In this document: piece after piece, positions 1 to 6,116 of the stretch
Layout: each line of letters opens with the position of its first letter
Position numbering within the stretch: position 1 is the first letter of the stretch
Assembly: GCA_022360595.1 (NCBI GenBank)
Contig: JAKSCN010000083.1
Span: forward strand, 1-6,576
Origin: Chromatiales bacterium
GTDB taxonomy: Bacteria; Pseudomonadota; Gammaproteobacteria; Chromatiales; Chromatiaceae
Reading direction: 5' to 3'
DNA: 6,576 nt
The notes under the pieces: generated by a model
What the model saw: the letters and a program-made list of their open reading frames with translations, nothing else
The model's database searches: none
Told to the model about the DNA's origin: nothing
Program-made: the position numbers and the translations under genes

Positions 1-861
1 ATAGTTGTAGAAGCCACGGCCCGATTTACGACCGAGCAGACCACCGTCGACCAGCTCTTTCTGCGTGAGTGAGGGCAGGAAGCGTGGATCATTATAATAA
101 GCGTCGAACACCGAGCAGGTGACTGCGTAGTTGACGTCGTGACCGATCAGGTCCATCAATTCAAACGGGCCCATGCGGAAACCACCGCTTTCGCGCATGA
201 TTGCGTCCAGTGTAGCGGCATCGGCTGCTCCCTCTTCCAGGGCGCGGAGTCCTTCGGCATAGAAGGGGCGGGCGACACGGTTGACAATAAACCCAGGGGT
301 GGATTTGGCGTAGACAGCGTGTTTACCCCAGGCGAGTGAGGTGTCGTAGACCTTCTCAGCGACTGTTTTGTTTGTGGTAATGCCACTCACCACCTCGACC
401 AATTTCATGATCGGGGCCGGGTTGAAGAAGTGCATACCGACCAGATTGCCGGGGCGCTGTAGCTTTGCGGCGATAGCGGTCACCGAGAGTGACGAGGTAT
501 TGGTGGCGAGAATGGTCTCTTCACCGCAAATATCTTCTAACTGACGGAACAGACTTTGCTTGGTGGCAAGATCTTCAATAATCGCCTCAATTACCAGAGT
601 AGCAGGTGCGAGTTGCTCCAGTTCGGTTACTGGATGAAGGTTAGCGAGGATTGCGTCGCGTTGCTGTTCATCCATCTTGCCGCGTTCGACCAGACGATTT
701 AACCCTTTGCTGATACCGGCAATGCCGCGTTCGATAGCTTCTGCATTGGTATCAAACAGCAGGGTTGTATGCCCGGCTGCTGCGGCAACCTGCGCCACGC
801 CGGCACCCATGGTGCCTGCACCGATCACCGCGACAGTTTTACTTTTATCTAATGCGCTCAT
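1..861 (-). CDS. paaH: 3-hydroxyadipyl-CoA dehydrogenase PaaH, partial (C-terminus beyond left edge)
   Basis: NAD-dependent 3-hydroxyacyl-CoA dehydrogenase; in phenylacetate breakdown it oxidises 3-hydroxyadipyl-CoA to 3-oxoadipyl-CoA in the cytoplasm. The reading frame is open from an ATG at 861-859 to base 1, giving 287 residues; the E. coli protein is about 475, so roughly the last 190 are outside the window. Visible: Rossmann GxGxxG (G14, G16, G19), the conserved HFFNP segment with catalytic H144, its partner E156 twelve residues on, and N194 fifty residues after the His, matching the spacing of the catalytic residues in the hydroxyacyl-CoA dehydrogenase family. The first C-terminal helical domain follows (from about residue 188) and ends at a GRKSGRGFYNY segment. 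The start is supported by GGAGAA (871-876, read on the minus strand) 9 nt upstream, inside the end of paaG. It is the third gene of a paaF-paaG-paaH operon. Assignment as PaaH rather than a fatty-acid FadB-type enzyme rests on its paaF/paaG neighbours as well as sequence. Confidence 0.92.
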   Translation of the reverse strand, partial: MSALDKSKTVAVIGAGTMGAGVAQVAAAAGHTTLLFDTNAEAIERGIAGISKGLNRLVERGKMDEQQRDAILANLHPVTELEQLAPATLVIEAIIEDLATKQSLFRQLEDICGEETILATNTSSLSVTAIAAKLQRPGNLVGMHFFNPAPIMKLVEVVSGITTNKTVAEKVYDTSLAWGKHAVYAKSTPGFIVNRVARPFYAEGLRALEEGAADAATLDAIMRESGGFRMGPFELMDLIGHDVNYAVTCSVFDAYYNDPRFLPSLTQKELVDGGLLGRKSGRGFYNY

Positions 862-867
862 GGACGA

Positions 868-1659
868 TTATTCTCCGCGGAACTCGGGTTTGCGTTTTTC
901 CAGGAATGCGTTGACACCTTCACGGTAGTCGTGGCTGCGACCGGCGATAGACTGCAGTTCGCGTTCCATCTCGAGTTGTTGATCGAGACTGTTGCCGCCG
1001 GCGGCGTTGATGGCGCGTTTGCTCAGACCAAAACCTTTGGTGGGCTGCTGGGCAAGCTGCTCAGCCAGTTTCATGGTTTCCGGCACGAGTGCTTCATCGT
1101 CGAACACCTCCCAGATCATGCCCCACTCTTTTGCCTGCTCGGCAGAGAGCTTGTGGTTGAGCAGGATCATGCCCATTGCCCGGGCACGGCCGATCAGACG
1201 GGGAAGGGTCCAGGTGCCGCCTGAATCGGGCACCAGGCCAATCTTGGAGAAGCCCTGGATGAAGTTGGCCGACTTTGCCGCCAGCACGATGTCGCAGGTG
1301 AGGGCCAGATTGGCGCCCGCACCGGCAGCCACACCGTTGACGGCGCAGATTACCGGCTTCTCCAGCTCGGTGATAGCACGCACCAGCGGGTTGTAGTTCT
1401 TTTCGATCGACTCACTCAGATCCGGCATCGATTCACCCGGCGCCACGGCACGGTCGTTCAGGTCCTGACCGGCACAGAAACCGCGGCCGGCGCCTGTGAT
1501 CACCAGGCAGCGGATAGCAGGATCACGCTGGACCTGTTTCATCGCTTCGCGCACCTCGGCATGCATGTCGGTATTGAAGCTGTTCAGGCTCTCAGGGCGA
1601 TTCAGGGTCAGTACGGCGACGCCGTTCTCCTGGGTGAAAAGAATGTTCTGGTAACTCAT
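868..1659 (-). CDS. paaG: 1,2-epoxyphenylacetyl-CoA isomerase PaaG
   Basis: Crotonase-fold isomerase that converts ring-1,2-epoxyphenylacetyl-CoA into oxepin-CoA, the second ring-modifying step of aerobic phenylacetate catabolism. It has 263 residues against about 262 in E. coli, with near-identical blocks recalled from that protein: FCAGQDLNDR (61-70), KPVICAVNGVAAGAGA (101-116) and RARAMG (158-163). It lacks the two hydratase glutamates: the first position is N117 and the second falls on F137. An Asp follows in GLVPDSGGT (D145), the acidic residue typical of isomerase-type crotonases. This separates it from the neighbouring hydratase PaaF. The C-terminal AGRSHDYREGVNAFLEKR is a normal crotonase tail. 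The ATG at 1659-1657 lies 15 nt after the paaF stop with only a weak ribosome site (ACGGAA). It may therefore depend on translation coupled to paaF. Its stop is 6 nt before the paaH start. Confidence 0.96.
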   Translation of the reverse strand: MSYQNILFTQENGVAVLTLNRPESLNSFNTDMHAEVREAMKQVQRDPAIRCLVITGAGRGFCAGQDLNDRAVAPGESMPDLSESIEKNYNPLVRAITELEKPVICAVNGVAAGAGANLALTCDIVLAAKSANFIQGFSKIGLVPDSGGTWTLPRLIGRARAMGMILLNHKLSAEQAKEWGMIWEVFDDEALVPETMKLAEQLAQQPTKGFGLSKRAINAAGGNSLDQQLEMERELQSIAGRSHDYREGVNAFLEKRKPEFRGE

Positions 1660-1674
1660 AAAATTGGGTTCCGT

Positions 1675-2454
1675 TTAGTTTCCGGTGAATTTGGGGCTGC
1701 GCTTTTCCATGAAGGCGGCGATGCCTTCGTTCCGGTCTTCGGTCGCAGCCAGGAACAGGAAGGCTTTGCGTTCGTTATCCAATCCCTGTTCCAGCGATGT
1801 TTCATAGGCATTGAGGATAGCCTGCTTGGCCACTTTCAATGCGATGGGTGACTTCTTGGCGATAGTTGCGGCCAGCTTTTCAGCACGGCGCAGGGTGTTC
1901 TCCGGCTGGGTGATTTCCGCTGCAATACCGGCAGTGAGTGCCTCGTCAGCAGAGATGAACTCACCGCTGAGGATCATCTTCATCGCCAGGGATTTACCGA
2001 CGGTACGCACCAGACGCTGGGTGCCACCGGCGCCGGGAATAATGCCGAGGTTGATTTCGGGTTGACCAAATTGGGCGTTGCTGCCGGCAATGATGATGTC
2101 GGCGTGCATGGCCAGCTCAAAACCGCCACCCAGGCAGAAGCCGTTCACCGCTGCGATGATCGGCTTGCTGAACTCGCGGATAGATTTCCAGTGGCGCGGA
2201 CGCTCATCTCTCCAGAGAGAGACAGCATTATGCTCGGCCATCTCTTTGACATCGGCACCGGCGGCAAACACTTTTTCGCCCCCAGTGATGATGACGCAGG
2301 TGACCATATCATCTTGTTCTGCATCGCTGAGTACAGCTGCTATTTCACTCAACAGATGAGTGCGTAGTGCATTACGCGCCTCAGGTCGGTTGAGCGTGAT
2401 CAGCAGTGTGCCCGGCTGACGCTTCTCTACGGTGATATCCGAATAGTCTGACAC
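1675..2454 (-). CDS. paaF: 2,3-dehydroadipyl-CoA hydratase PaaF
   Basis: Enoyl-CoA hydratase of the lower phenylacetate pathway; it hydrates 2,3-dehydroadipyl-CoA to 3-hydroxyadipyl-CoA, the substrate of PaaH. Residues below are numbered from the upstream GTG at 2463 (subtract 3 for the start chosen here). Both hydratase glutamates are present: E116 in LGGGFELAMHAD and E136 in QPEINLGIIPGAGGTQRL. The oxyanion-hole segment is FAAGAD (66-71). Blocks such as RTVGKSLAMKMILSGE and FLAATEDRNEGIAAF closely resemble E. coli PaaF (255 residues). Start choice: AGGAGG (2465-2470, minus strand) is only 1 nt from the GTG at 2463 but 10 nt from the GTG at 2454. I therefore prefer 2454, giving a 259-residue protein beginning MSDYSDITVEK; the longer form adds three residues. 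It is the first gene of the paaFGH operon, divergent from paaZ. Confidence 0.95.
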   Translation of the reverse strand: MSDYSDITVEKRQPGTLLITLNRPEARNALRTHLLSEIAAVLSDAEQDDMVTCVIITGGEKVFAAGADVKEMAEHNAVSLWRDERPRHWKSIREFSKPIIAAVNGFCLGGGFELAMHADIIIAGSNAQFGQPEINLGIIPGAGGTQRLVRTVGKSLAMKMILSGEFISADEALTAGIAAEITQPENTLRRAEKLAATIAKKSPIALKVAKQAILNAYETSLEQGLDNERKAFLFLAATEDRNEGIAAFMEKRSPKFTGN

Positions 2455-2463
2455 CGGATCCAC

Positions 2464-2470
2464 TCCTCCT
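2464..2470 (-). promoter_or_regulatory. paaF ribosome binding site that decides between two GTG starts
   Basis: AGGAGGA on the minus strand. It abuts the GTG at 2463, leaving too little room for initiation there, and has 10 nt to the next in-frame GTG at 2454. The spacing favours the shorter PaaF. Confidence 0.7.
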
Positions 2471-2483
2471 ACACGTTTTTATG

Positions 2484-2504
2484 ACCTCTTTCTTGGATAG
2501 AGGT
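2484..2504 (-). other. small inverted repeat in the paaF leader
   Basis: ACCTCT (2484-2489) and AGAGGT (2499-2504) form perfect 6-bp arms around a 9-nt loop, about 20 nt upstream of the AGGAGGA site on the paaF transcript. On the minus strand no T tract follows, so it is not a terminator in that direction. On the plus strand it is followed by TTTT, too weak to call. It may be a leader stem or a protein site; chance is possible at this size. Confidence 0.3.
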
Positions 2505-2521
2505 TTTCTATGTGCGAACCC

Positions 2522-2576
2522 TGACAAATGTCATAAATTCACTTGACTTGTGTCAAAGATAAACCTAACGTATTAC
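2522..2576. promoter_or_regulatory. candidate divergent paaF/paaZ promoter-operator with two TGAC-N4-GTCA palindromes
   Basis: Two palindromes share TGAC-N4-GTCA. The first is TGACAAATGTCA (2522-2533) and the second is TTGACTTGTGTCAA (2543-2556). Their centres are 22 bp apart, about two helical turns, so dimers bound to them would lie on the same face. The second palindrome contains a -35-like box in both directions. On the plus strand this is TTGACT (2543-2548), with a weak TAACGT 17 nt on. On the minus strand it is a consensus TTGACA (2551-2556), with TATGAC (2530-2535) at a short 15-nt spacer, overlapping the first palindrome. The arrangement suggests one regulator acting on both operons. 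The half-site resembles CRP/FNR-family sites (TTGAT-N4-ATCAA) but is not that consensus. I see no TGATTC...GAATCA PaaX-type site. The palindromes are read directly; the promoter and operator roles are inferred. Confidence 0.55.
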
Positions 2577-2605
2577 AAAAATCAAGCTTAAAAATAAAAA
2601 AACGT

Positions 2606-2648
2606 ATCAAATAATTTTTGATCAGTGGCGCTTTACCAAAGGGGTAAA
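2606..2648. promoter_or_regulatory. two further inverted repeats upstream of paaZ
   Basis: ATCAAA-TAATT-TTTGAT (2606-2622) and TTTACC-AAAGG-GGTAAA (2632-2648) are perfect 6-bp-arm repeats, each with a 5-nt spacer, 26 bp apart centre to centre. ATCAGTGG follows the first (2621-2628) and recurs at 2669-2676. They lie between the TGAC-N4-GTCA sites and paaZ, so they could be operators or activator sites for paaZ. No good -35/-10 pair accompanies them. In AT-rich DNA such short repeats may be chance. Confidence 0.3.
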
Positions 2649-2741
2649 TGGCCGGTGCATAAAGAAGTATCAGTGGTCTAAACGTTTGATCGGTTTTGTC
2701 CAGGTGATCCGCTAAGCCGGGCCACAGAAGAGGAGAGAGAG

Positions 2742-4763
2742 ATGCAGTTGCAAAGTTATGCTCAAGGTAAATGGGTGAGTGGTACCGGCACGCCGGTGAC
2801 ACTGACCAGTGCTGTCACCGGTCAGCCGGTGGCGGATATCAATAGCGACGGGCTCGATTTTGCCGGGATGGCCGACTACGCCCGAACTGTGGGTGGCCCG
2901 GCACTTCGTGAATTGACTTTCCATCAGCGCGCCATGAAGCTGAAAGAGCTGGCGCTCTATCTGCAAGAGCGTAAAGAGGAGTTCTATAAACTCTCTCGTG
3001 AAACGGGTGCAACCCGTTCAGATTCCTGGGTGGATATCGAAGGCGGTATCGCCACACTCTTCTCCTTCTCCGGCAAAGGGCGTCGTGAAATGCCCAATGG
3101 CCATGTCTATATCGATGGTCAGCCCGAGGTGCTATCGCGCAAAGGCAGCTTCATGGGGCAGCACATCTATGTACCACTGGAGGGTGTGGCGGTTCATATC
3201 AACGCCTTCAACTTTCCCTGCTGGGGGATGTTGGAGAAGCTGGCGCCGACGCTGATTGCCGGTGTACCAGCAATCGTCAAGCCTGCCAGTCAGAGTGCGT
3301 TTCTGACTGAATTGATGTTTCGCGCAATTATTGAATCTGGCATTTTCCCAGAGGGTTCACTGCAGTTGGTTTGTGGTAGTGTGGGCGATCTACTTGATCA
3401 CATGACCTGTCAGGATGCAGTGACCTTTACCGGCTCTGCCGCAACCGGTCTGAAACTGCGCCAGCATCCTAAACTTCTTGAAAACTCAGTACGTTTTACC
3501 ATGGAGGCCGATTCTCTAAATGCCTCTATTCTGGGTCCGGATGCCGAACCTGGTACGCCGGAGTTTGATCTGTACGTTAAAGAGGTGGTTCGCGAAATGA
3601 CCACCAAAGCGGGTCAGCGCTGTACCTGTATTCGTCGAGCTATCGTCCCACGCAAATTTGTTCCGGAAGTGATTGAAGCGATGAAGGCCCGCCTTCAGAA
3701 AGTGATGGTGGGTGATCCTCAGAATGAGGAAGTCCGCATGGGTGCGTTGGTCAGTAAAGATCAGTGCACTGAAGTGGCAGAACGCGTTGCCCAGCTCTCT
3801 GAGAGCTGTGACATCGTCTACGACGGCGCCAATCATCCGGGTATGGATTCAGTGCCCAAAGATGGGGCTTTCTTCGCACCGCATCTGCTTTACTGTGACA
3901 AGCCTTTAGAGAGCAGAGCGGTACACGATATCGAAGCCTTTGGCCCGGTCAGCACCGTTATTCCCTACGACAGCAATGAACAGGCGATCGAGATTGCCCG
4001 CATGGGCATGGGTAGCCTGGTCAGCTCGATCTTCACCTATGACGATGAGTTCGCCCGCCAGATGGTGCTGGGTATCGGCTCCTGGCACGGCCGTATTCTG
4101 ATCGGTAATCGCGACTGCGGTAAAGAGTCTACTGGTCACGGTTCAGCCCTGCCGAACCTGATCCACGGTGGTCCCGGCCGCGCCGGTGGTGGTCAGGAGA
4201 TGGGTGGTGTGCGCGGCGTGCTGCACTATATGCAGGCGGTGGCGCTGCAGGGTTCACCGACCACGCTGTCCCATATCACCGACCGTTGGATCGCCGGTGC
4301 CAAGCGTAACGATGATGGCATTCACCCCTTCCGTAAGTCACTGGGTGAGCTGAAGATCGGTGACAGCATCACCACTGAAAAACGTAAGGTGACGCTGGAC
4401 GATATCGAACACTTTGCCGAGTTCTCCGGCGATAAGTTTTATGCCCATATGGACGAAGAGGCAGCCAAGGCCAACCCCTTCTTTGAGGGACGTGTGGCCC
4501 ACGGCTACTTTATCGTCTCGGCGGCAGCCGGGCTGTTTGTCGATCCTGCCCCCGGTCCGGTGTTGGCCAACTATGGGCTGGAGAACCTGCGTTTTCTGAC
4601 GCCTCTGAATCCCGATGATGAGATTCAGGTGGAGTTCACCTGCAAGCAGAAAATTCCGCGTGAAAACGAGGAGTATGGTGAGGTCAGATGGGATACCCGT
4701 GTCTATAACCAGACCGGTGAATTGGTCGCCACCTACGACGTACTGACGATGGTGGCCAAATAG
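2742..4763 (+). CDS. paaZ: bifunctional oxepin-CoA hydrolase / 3-oxo-5,6-dehydrosuberyl-CoA semialdehyde dehydrogenase PaaZ
   Basis: Ring-opening enzyme of the phenylacetate pathway. The C-terminal hydratase domain opens oxepin-CoA, and the N-terminal aldehyde dehydrogenase oxidises the reactive aldehyde with NADP. It has 673 residues, close to E. coli PaaZ (681). The aldehyde dehydrogenase domain (about 1-520) shows HINAFNFPCWGMLEKLAPTL (152-171), the nucleotide-binding TFTGSAATG (228-236), the general base E255 in TMEADSLN, and the catalytic cysteine C294 in TKAGQRCTC. The MaoC-type hydratase domain (about 530-673) shows FSGDKFYAHM with D564 and H569, five residues apart as in known enoyl hydratases of this type, then FFEGRVAHGYF. 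Both active sites look intact, so this should not be one of the aldehyde-dehydrogenase-only or hydratase-defective homologues. The ATG is preceded by AGGAG (2731-2735) with a 6-nt gap. It is transcribed divergently from paaFGH and is alone in its unit, as a terminator follows. Confidence 0.97.
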   Translation: MQLQSYAQGKWVSGTGTPVTLTSAVTGQPVADINSDGLDFAGMADYARTVGGPALRELTFHQRAMKLKELALYLQERKEEFYKLSRETGATRSDSWVDIEGGIATLFSFSGKGRREMPNGHVYIDGQPEVLSRKGSFMGQHIYVPLEGVAVHINAFNFPCWGMLEKLAPTLIAGVPAIVKPASQSAFLTELMFRAIIESGIFPEGSLQLVCGSVGDLLDHMTCQDAVTFTGSAATGLKLRQHPKLLENSVRFTMEADSLNASILGPDAEPGTPEFDLYVKEVVREMTTKAGQRCTCIRRAIVPRKFVPEVIEAMKARLQKVMVGDPQNEEVRMGALVSKDQCTEVAERVAQLSESCDIVYDGANHPGMDSVPKDGAFFAPHLLYCDKPLESRAVHDIEAFGPVSTVIPYDSNEQAIEIARMGMGSLVSSIFTYDDEFARQMVLGIGSWHGRILIGNRDCGKESTGHGSALPNLIHGGPGRAGGGQEMGGVRGVLHYMQAVALQGSPTTLSHITDRWIAGAKRNDDGIHPFRKSLGELKIGDSITTEKRKVTLDDIEHFAEFSGDKFYAHMDEEAAKANPFFEGRVAHGYFIVSAAAGLFVDPAPGPVLANYGLENLRFLTPLNPDDEIQVEFTCKQKIPRENEEYGEVRWDTRVYNQTGELVATYDVLTMVAK

Positions 4764-4772
4764 AGAAGAGAA

Positions 4773-4836
4773 GGGGCTGATGTTTCGCGGCTGGTGGATT
4801 GCTTCACCGGCTACGACGACACAGTCCCATTTTTTT
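4773..4836 (+). terminator. rho-independent terminator of paaZ
   Basis: The outer arms GGGGCTG (4773-4779) and CAGTCCC (4822-4828) pair, with one G-T wobble. Inside, TGT pairs with ACA and TCG with CGA. A central GCTGGTG/CACCGGC stem (one G-T wobble) closes an 8-nt loop. Seven Ts (4830-4836) follow, one base after the hairpin. It begins 9 nt after the paaZ stop. It separates paaZ from the downstream diiron gene, which therefore probably has its own promoter. Confidence 0.75.
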
Positions 4837-4843
4837 AACCTTA

Positions 4844-4889
4844 ATGTGATACATAAATAATTCTGAAAATTATTATTATGTAACATAAA
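4844..4889 (+). promoter_or_regulatory. AT-rich promoter/operator candidate of the diiron gene
   Basis: ACATAAA occurs at 4851-4857 and 4883-4889, 32 bp apart (about three turns). Each copy is preceded by ATGT, making small inverted repeats: ATGT-GAT-ACAT (4844-4854) and TTATGT-A-ACATAA (4876-4888). Between them lies AATAATT-N5-AATTATT (4856-4874), with perfect 7-bp arms. The best sigma-70-like pair I find is poor: TTCTGA (4861-4866), a 17-nt gap, then CATAAA (4884-4889). The position after the paaZ terminator and the AT richness support a promoter here; the exact boxes are uncertain. Confidence 0.4.
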
Positions 4890-4894
4890 GTGAA

Positions 4895-4943
4895 TGACCT
4901 GCAGCGATAGAGAGAAAAAACTTTCGATTACGCTGTCAGGTCA
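4895..4943 (+). other. long-armed inverted repeat in the leader of the diiron gene
   Basis: TGACCTGCAGCG (4895-4906) pairs with CGCTG-T-CAGGTCA (4931-4943): 12 base pairs with a single bulged T at 4936, around a 24-nt A-rich loop. It ends 17 nt before the GAGGAG ribosome site at 4963-4968. No T tract follows, so it is not a terminator. It could be a 5' leader stem that affects mRNA stability or translation, or a pair of protein half-sites (TGACCT/AGGTCA) about four turns apart. The pairing is read directly; the function is unknown. Confidence 0.45.
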
Positions 4944-4975
4944 CTGAAAATACAACAGATAAGAGGAGCGATAAG

Positions 4976-6001
4976 ATGGCTGATAGAGAGACTTTCGCAG
5001 ATAAGATGGAGTTTCCACCGGAGACGCCACAACCCAATATCTACCCACTGAGCTGGGTGCGTCAGACCACCAAGATGGAAGAGGTATGGGAAGCATCCCA
5101 ACGTGAGTATTGGGATCCCGCCAAGCTCTCGTGGGACACTTTTGATCCAGACAGCTATAGCTGGGAAGAGCGTGAGTCTATCGCCTACTGGTGGACGCTG
5201 CTGTCGGTATTCGATGCTTCTGCACCACCGGTGTTTGCAGAGGCGATGATCAAAACCTATGAAGATCATGAAGAGGATCCTGTGCGTCGCTGCTTCTTCT
5301 CAGTCACCCGTGATGAGCAGAACCATGAGCAGATGTGTGGTCTGGCTATCACCAAGCTGCTGGATCATCCTGATCCGCTCACCTATGAGCCAAAAACCGA
5401 GCTGGGTAAAAAGCTGCAGCGTAATGCCAAGTGGCTCTATTTCAACGGTGGCCGTTACTGGAACGGCTATAAAAAAGCGGTGCCAAAATACAGCTTGGCG
5501 GTACTGTTCAGCTCATTCCTGATGGGTGAGATTGCTGCGGCGACCATCTTTAAACAGATGTCTCAGAGCTGTAGTGAAACCGTTTTCCAGGAAGCGTTCA
5601 AAAATATCGGACGTGATGAAGGCCGCCATATGGCGATCTGTATGGCGCTGATGGAGCGTGACTATCCGAATCTGAAGGCTGAAGATAAGGCCACTATCAC
5701 CAAGCAGATTCGTGCCGGTTACCTGTTTCTCTCCGCAGTGTTGTTTGAGCCGCCCCGTGAGTTCTGGGATCTGCCGGATGACTTCATCGATGTGCAGCGT
5801 GAAGGGGAAGCCGTTGCCCGCGCTGCTGGTTTCGGTATCCCCAGCTATGAGGATAAGAAGGAGAACTGGCGAAACGCTATGCTTAACCTGAAAGGAGTGC
5901 TGGATCGTTACGATACGCCATTCCCGGCTATTCCGGAGGTAGGCATTACCGGTGAAGAGGTCTCCGACGTCGATATGGATGAGATTATCCCTATCTTCTA
6001 A
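4976..6001 (+). CDS. diiron ferritin-like/R2-like oxygenase, substrate unknown
   Basis: A 341-residue soluble helical protein with no signal peptide or membrane segments. It carries the ligand pattern of the ferritin/R2 superfamily of O2-activating diiron enzymes. Helix 2 has E114 and H117 in TRDEQNHEQM, helix 3 has E185 in FLMGEIAAATIF, and helix 4 has E215 and H218 in GRDEGRHMAI, 30 residues after E185. The helix-1 ligand is probably D80 in LLSVFDASAPP (34 residues before E114); E89 is the alternative. The Trp/Tyr-rich N-terminus (about 27-75) precedes this. DE-x-x-H appears twice, reminiscent of acyl-ACP desaturases and R2-type proteins. The extra histidine four residues before the second Glu, seen in AurF-type N-oxygenases, is absent (I211). 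It does not look like PaaA, PaaC or BoxB. The ATG follows GAGGAG (4963-4968) by 7 nt. A reductase gene follows 192 nt downstream, so I infer it is the oxygenase component of a two-component system. The substrate may be an aromatic or CoA-ester, given the flanking paa genes, but a desaturase or N-oxygenase role is open. Confidence 0.75.
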   Translation: MADRETFADKMEFPPETPQPNIYPLSWVRQTTKMEEVWEASQREYWDPAKLSWDTFDPDSYSWEERESIAYWWTLLSVFDASAPPVFAEAMIKTYEDHEEDPVRRCFFSVTRDEQNHEQMCGLAITKLLDHPDPLTYEPKTELGKKLQRNAKWLYFNGGRYWNGYKKAVPKYSLAVLFSSFLMGEIAAATIFKQMSQSCSETVFQEAFKNIGRDEGRHMAICMALMERDYPNLKAEDKATITKQIRAGYLFLSAVLFEPPREFWDLPDDFIDVQREGEAVARAAGFGIPSYEDKKENWRNAMLNLKGVLDRYDTPFPAIPEVGITGEEVSDVDMDEIIPIF

Positions 6002-6035
6002 GTGAGTCCTCCGGTTGCTGACTGCAGAGTGATGC

Positions 6036-6068
6036 CCCTGATTAAGGCTGCGGCCTTAATCAGGGTTT
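6036..6068 (+). terminator. 13-bp perfect hairpin after the diiron gene, probable terminator or attenuator
   Basis: CCCTGATTAAGGC (6036-6048), loop TGCG, then GCCTTAATCAGGG (6053-6065), followed by only TTT. It lies 34 nt after the diiron stop. The stem is strong but the T tract is short, so termination may be partial. It could instead act as a 3' stabilising stem that keeps the oxygenase mRNA more abundant than that of the reductase. A TATAAA (6087-6092) just beyond could be a -10 box for the reductase, but I find no matching -35. Confidence 0.65.
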
Positions 6069-6116
6069 AGACAAAATAACAAGTAGTATAAATGTAATAG
6101 CAGAGAGGGCTGGGTT

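Noticed and set aside
992..1396. 134-codon plus-strand open frame inside paaG
   Set aside because: Antisense shadow of a strongly conserved gene; the protein is Ala/Pro/Ser-rich with no recognisable motif.
2461..2463. GTG at 2463 as the paaF start
   Set aside because: Only 1 nt separates it from AGGAGG; the GTG at 2454 has workable spacing and a more typical N-terminus. Kept as an alternative.
2539..2802. 87-codon minus-strand open frame across the paaF-paaZ gap
   Set aside because: It overlaps the start of paaZ on the opposite strand, covers promoter-like AT-rich DNA and has low-complexity, unrecognisable protein.
4789..4803. Sigma-54-like -24/-12 promoter: GG at 4789-4790, ten bases, then GC within TTGCT
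   Set aside because: It lies inside the paaZ terminator hairpin, the -24 half is poor (CGGCTGG against TGGCACG), and no sigma-54 activator site is evident.
4338..4886. 182-codon minus-strand open frame antisense to the end of paaZ
   Set aside because: It is a shadow of paaZ's codon pattern, runs through the terminator, and shows no domain or ribosome site.
4976..6001. Identification of the diiron protein as PaaA, PaaC or BoxB
   Set aside because: The N-terminal region and motif contexts do not resemble what I know of those proteins, and the partner subunits are not adjacent.
4976..6001. Identification as ribonucleotide reductase small subunit (NrdB)
   Set aside because: No large subunit gene nearby, the helix motifs do not match NrdB context, and the adjacent reductase and paa genes point to an oxygenase.
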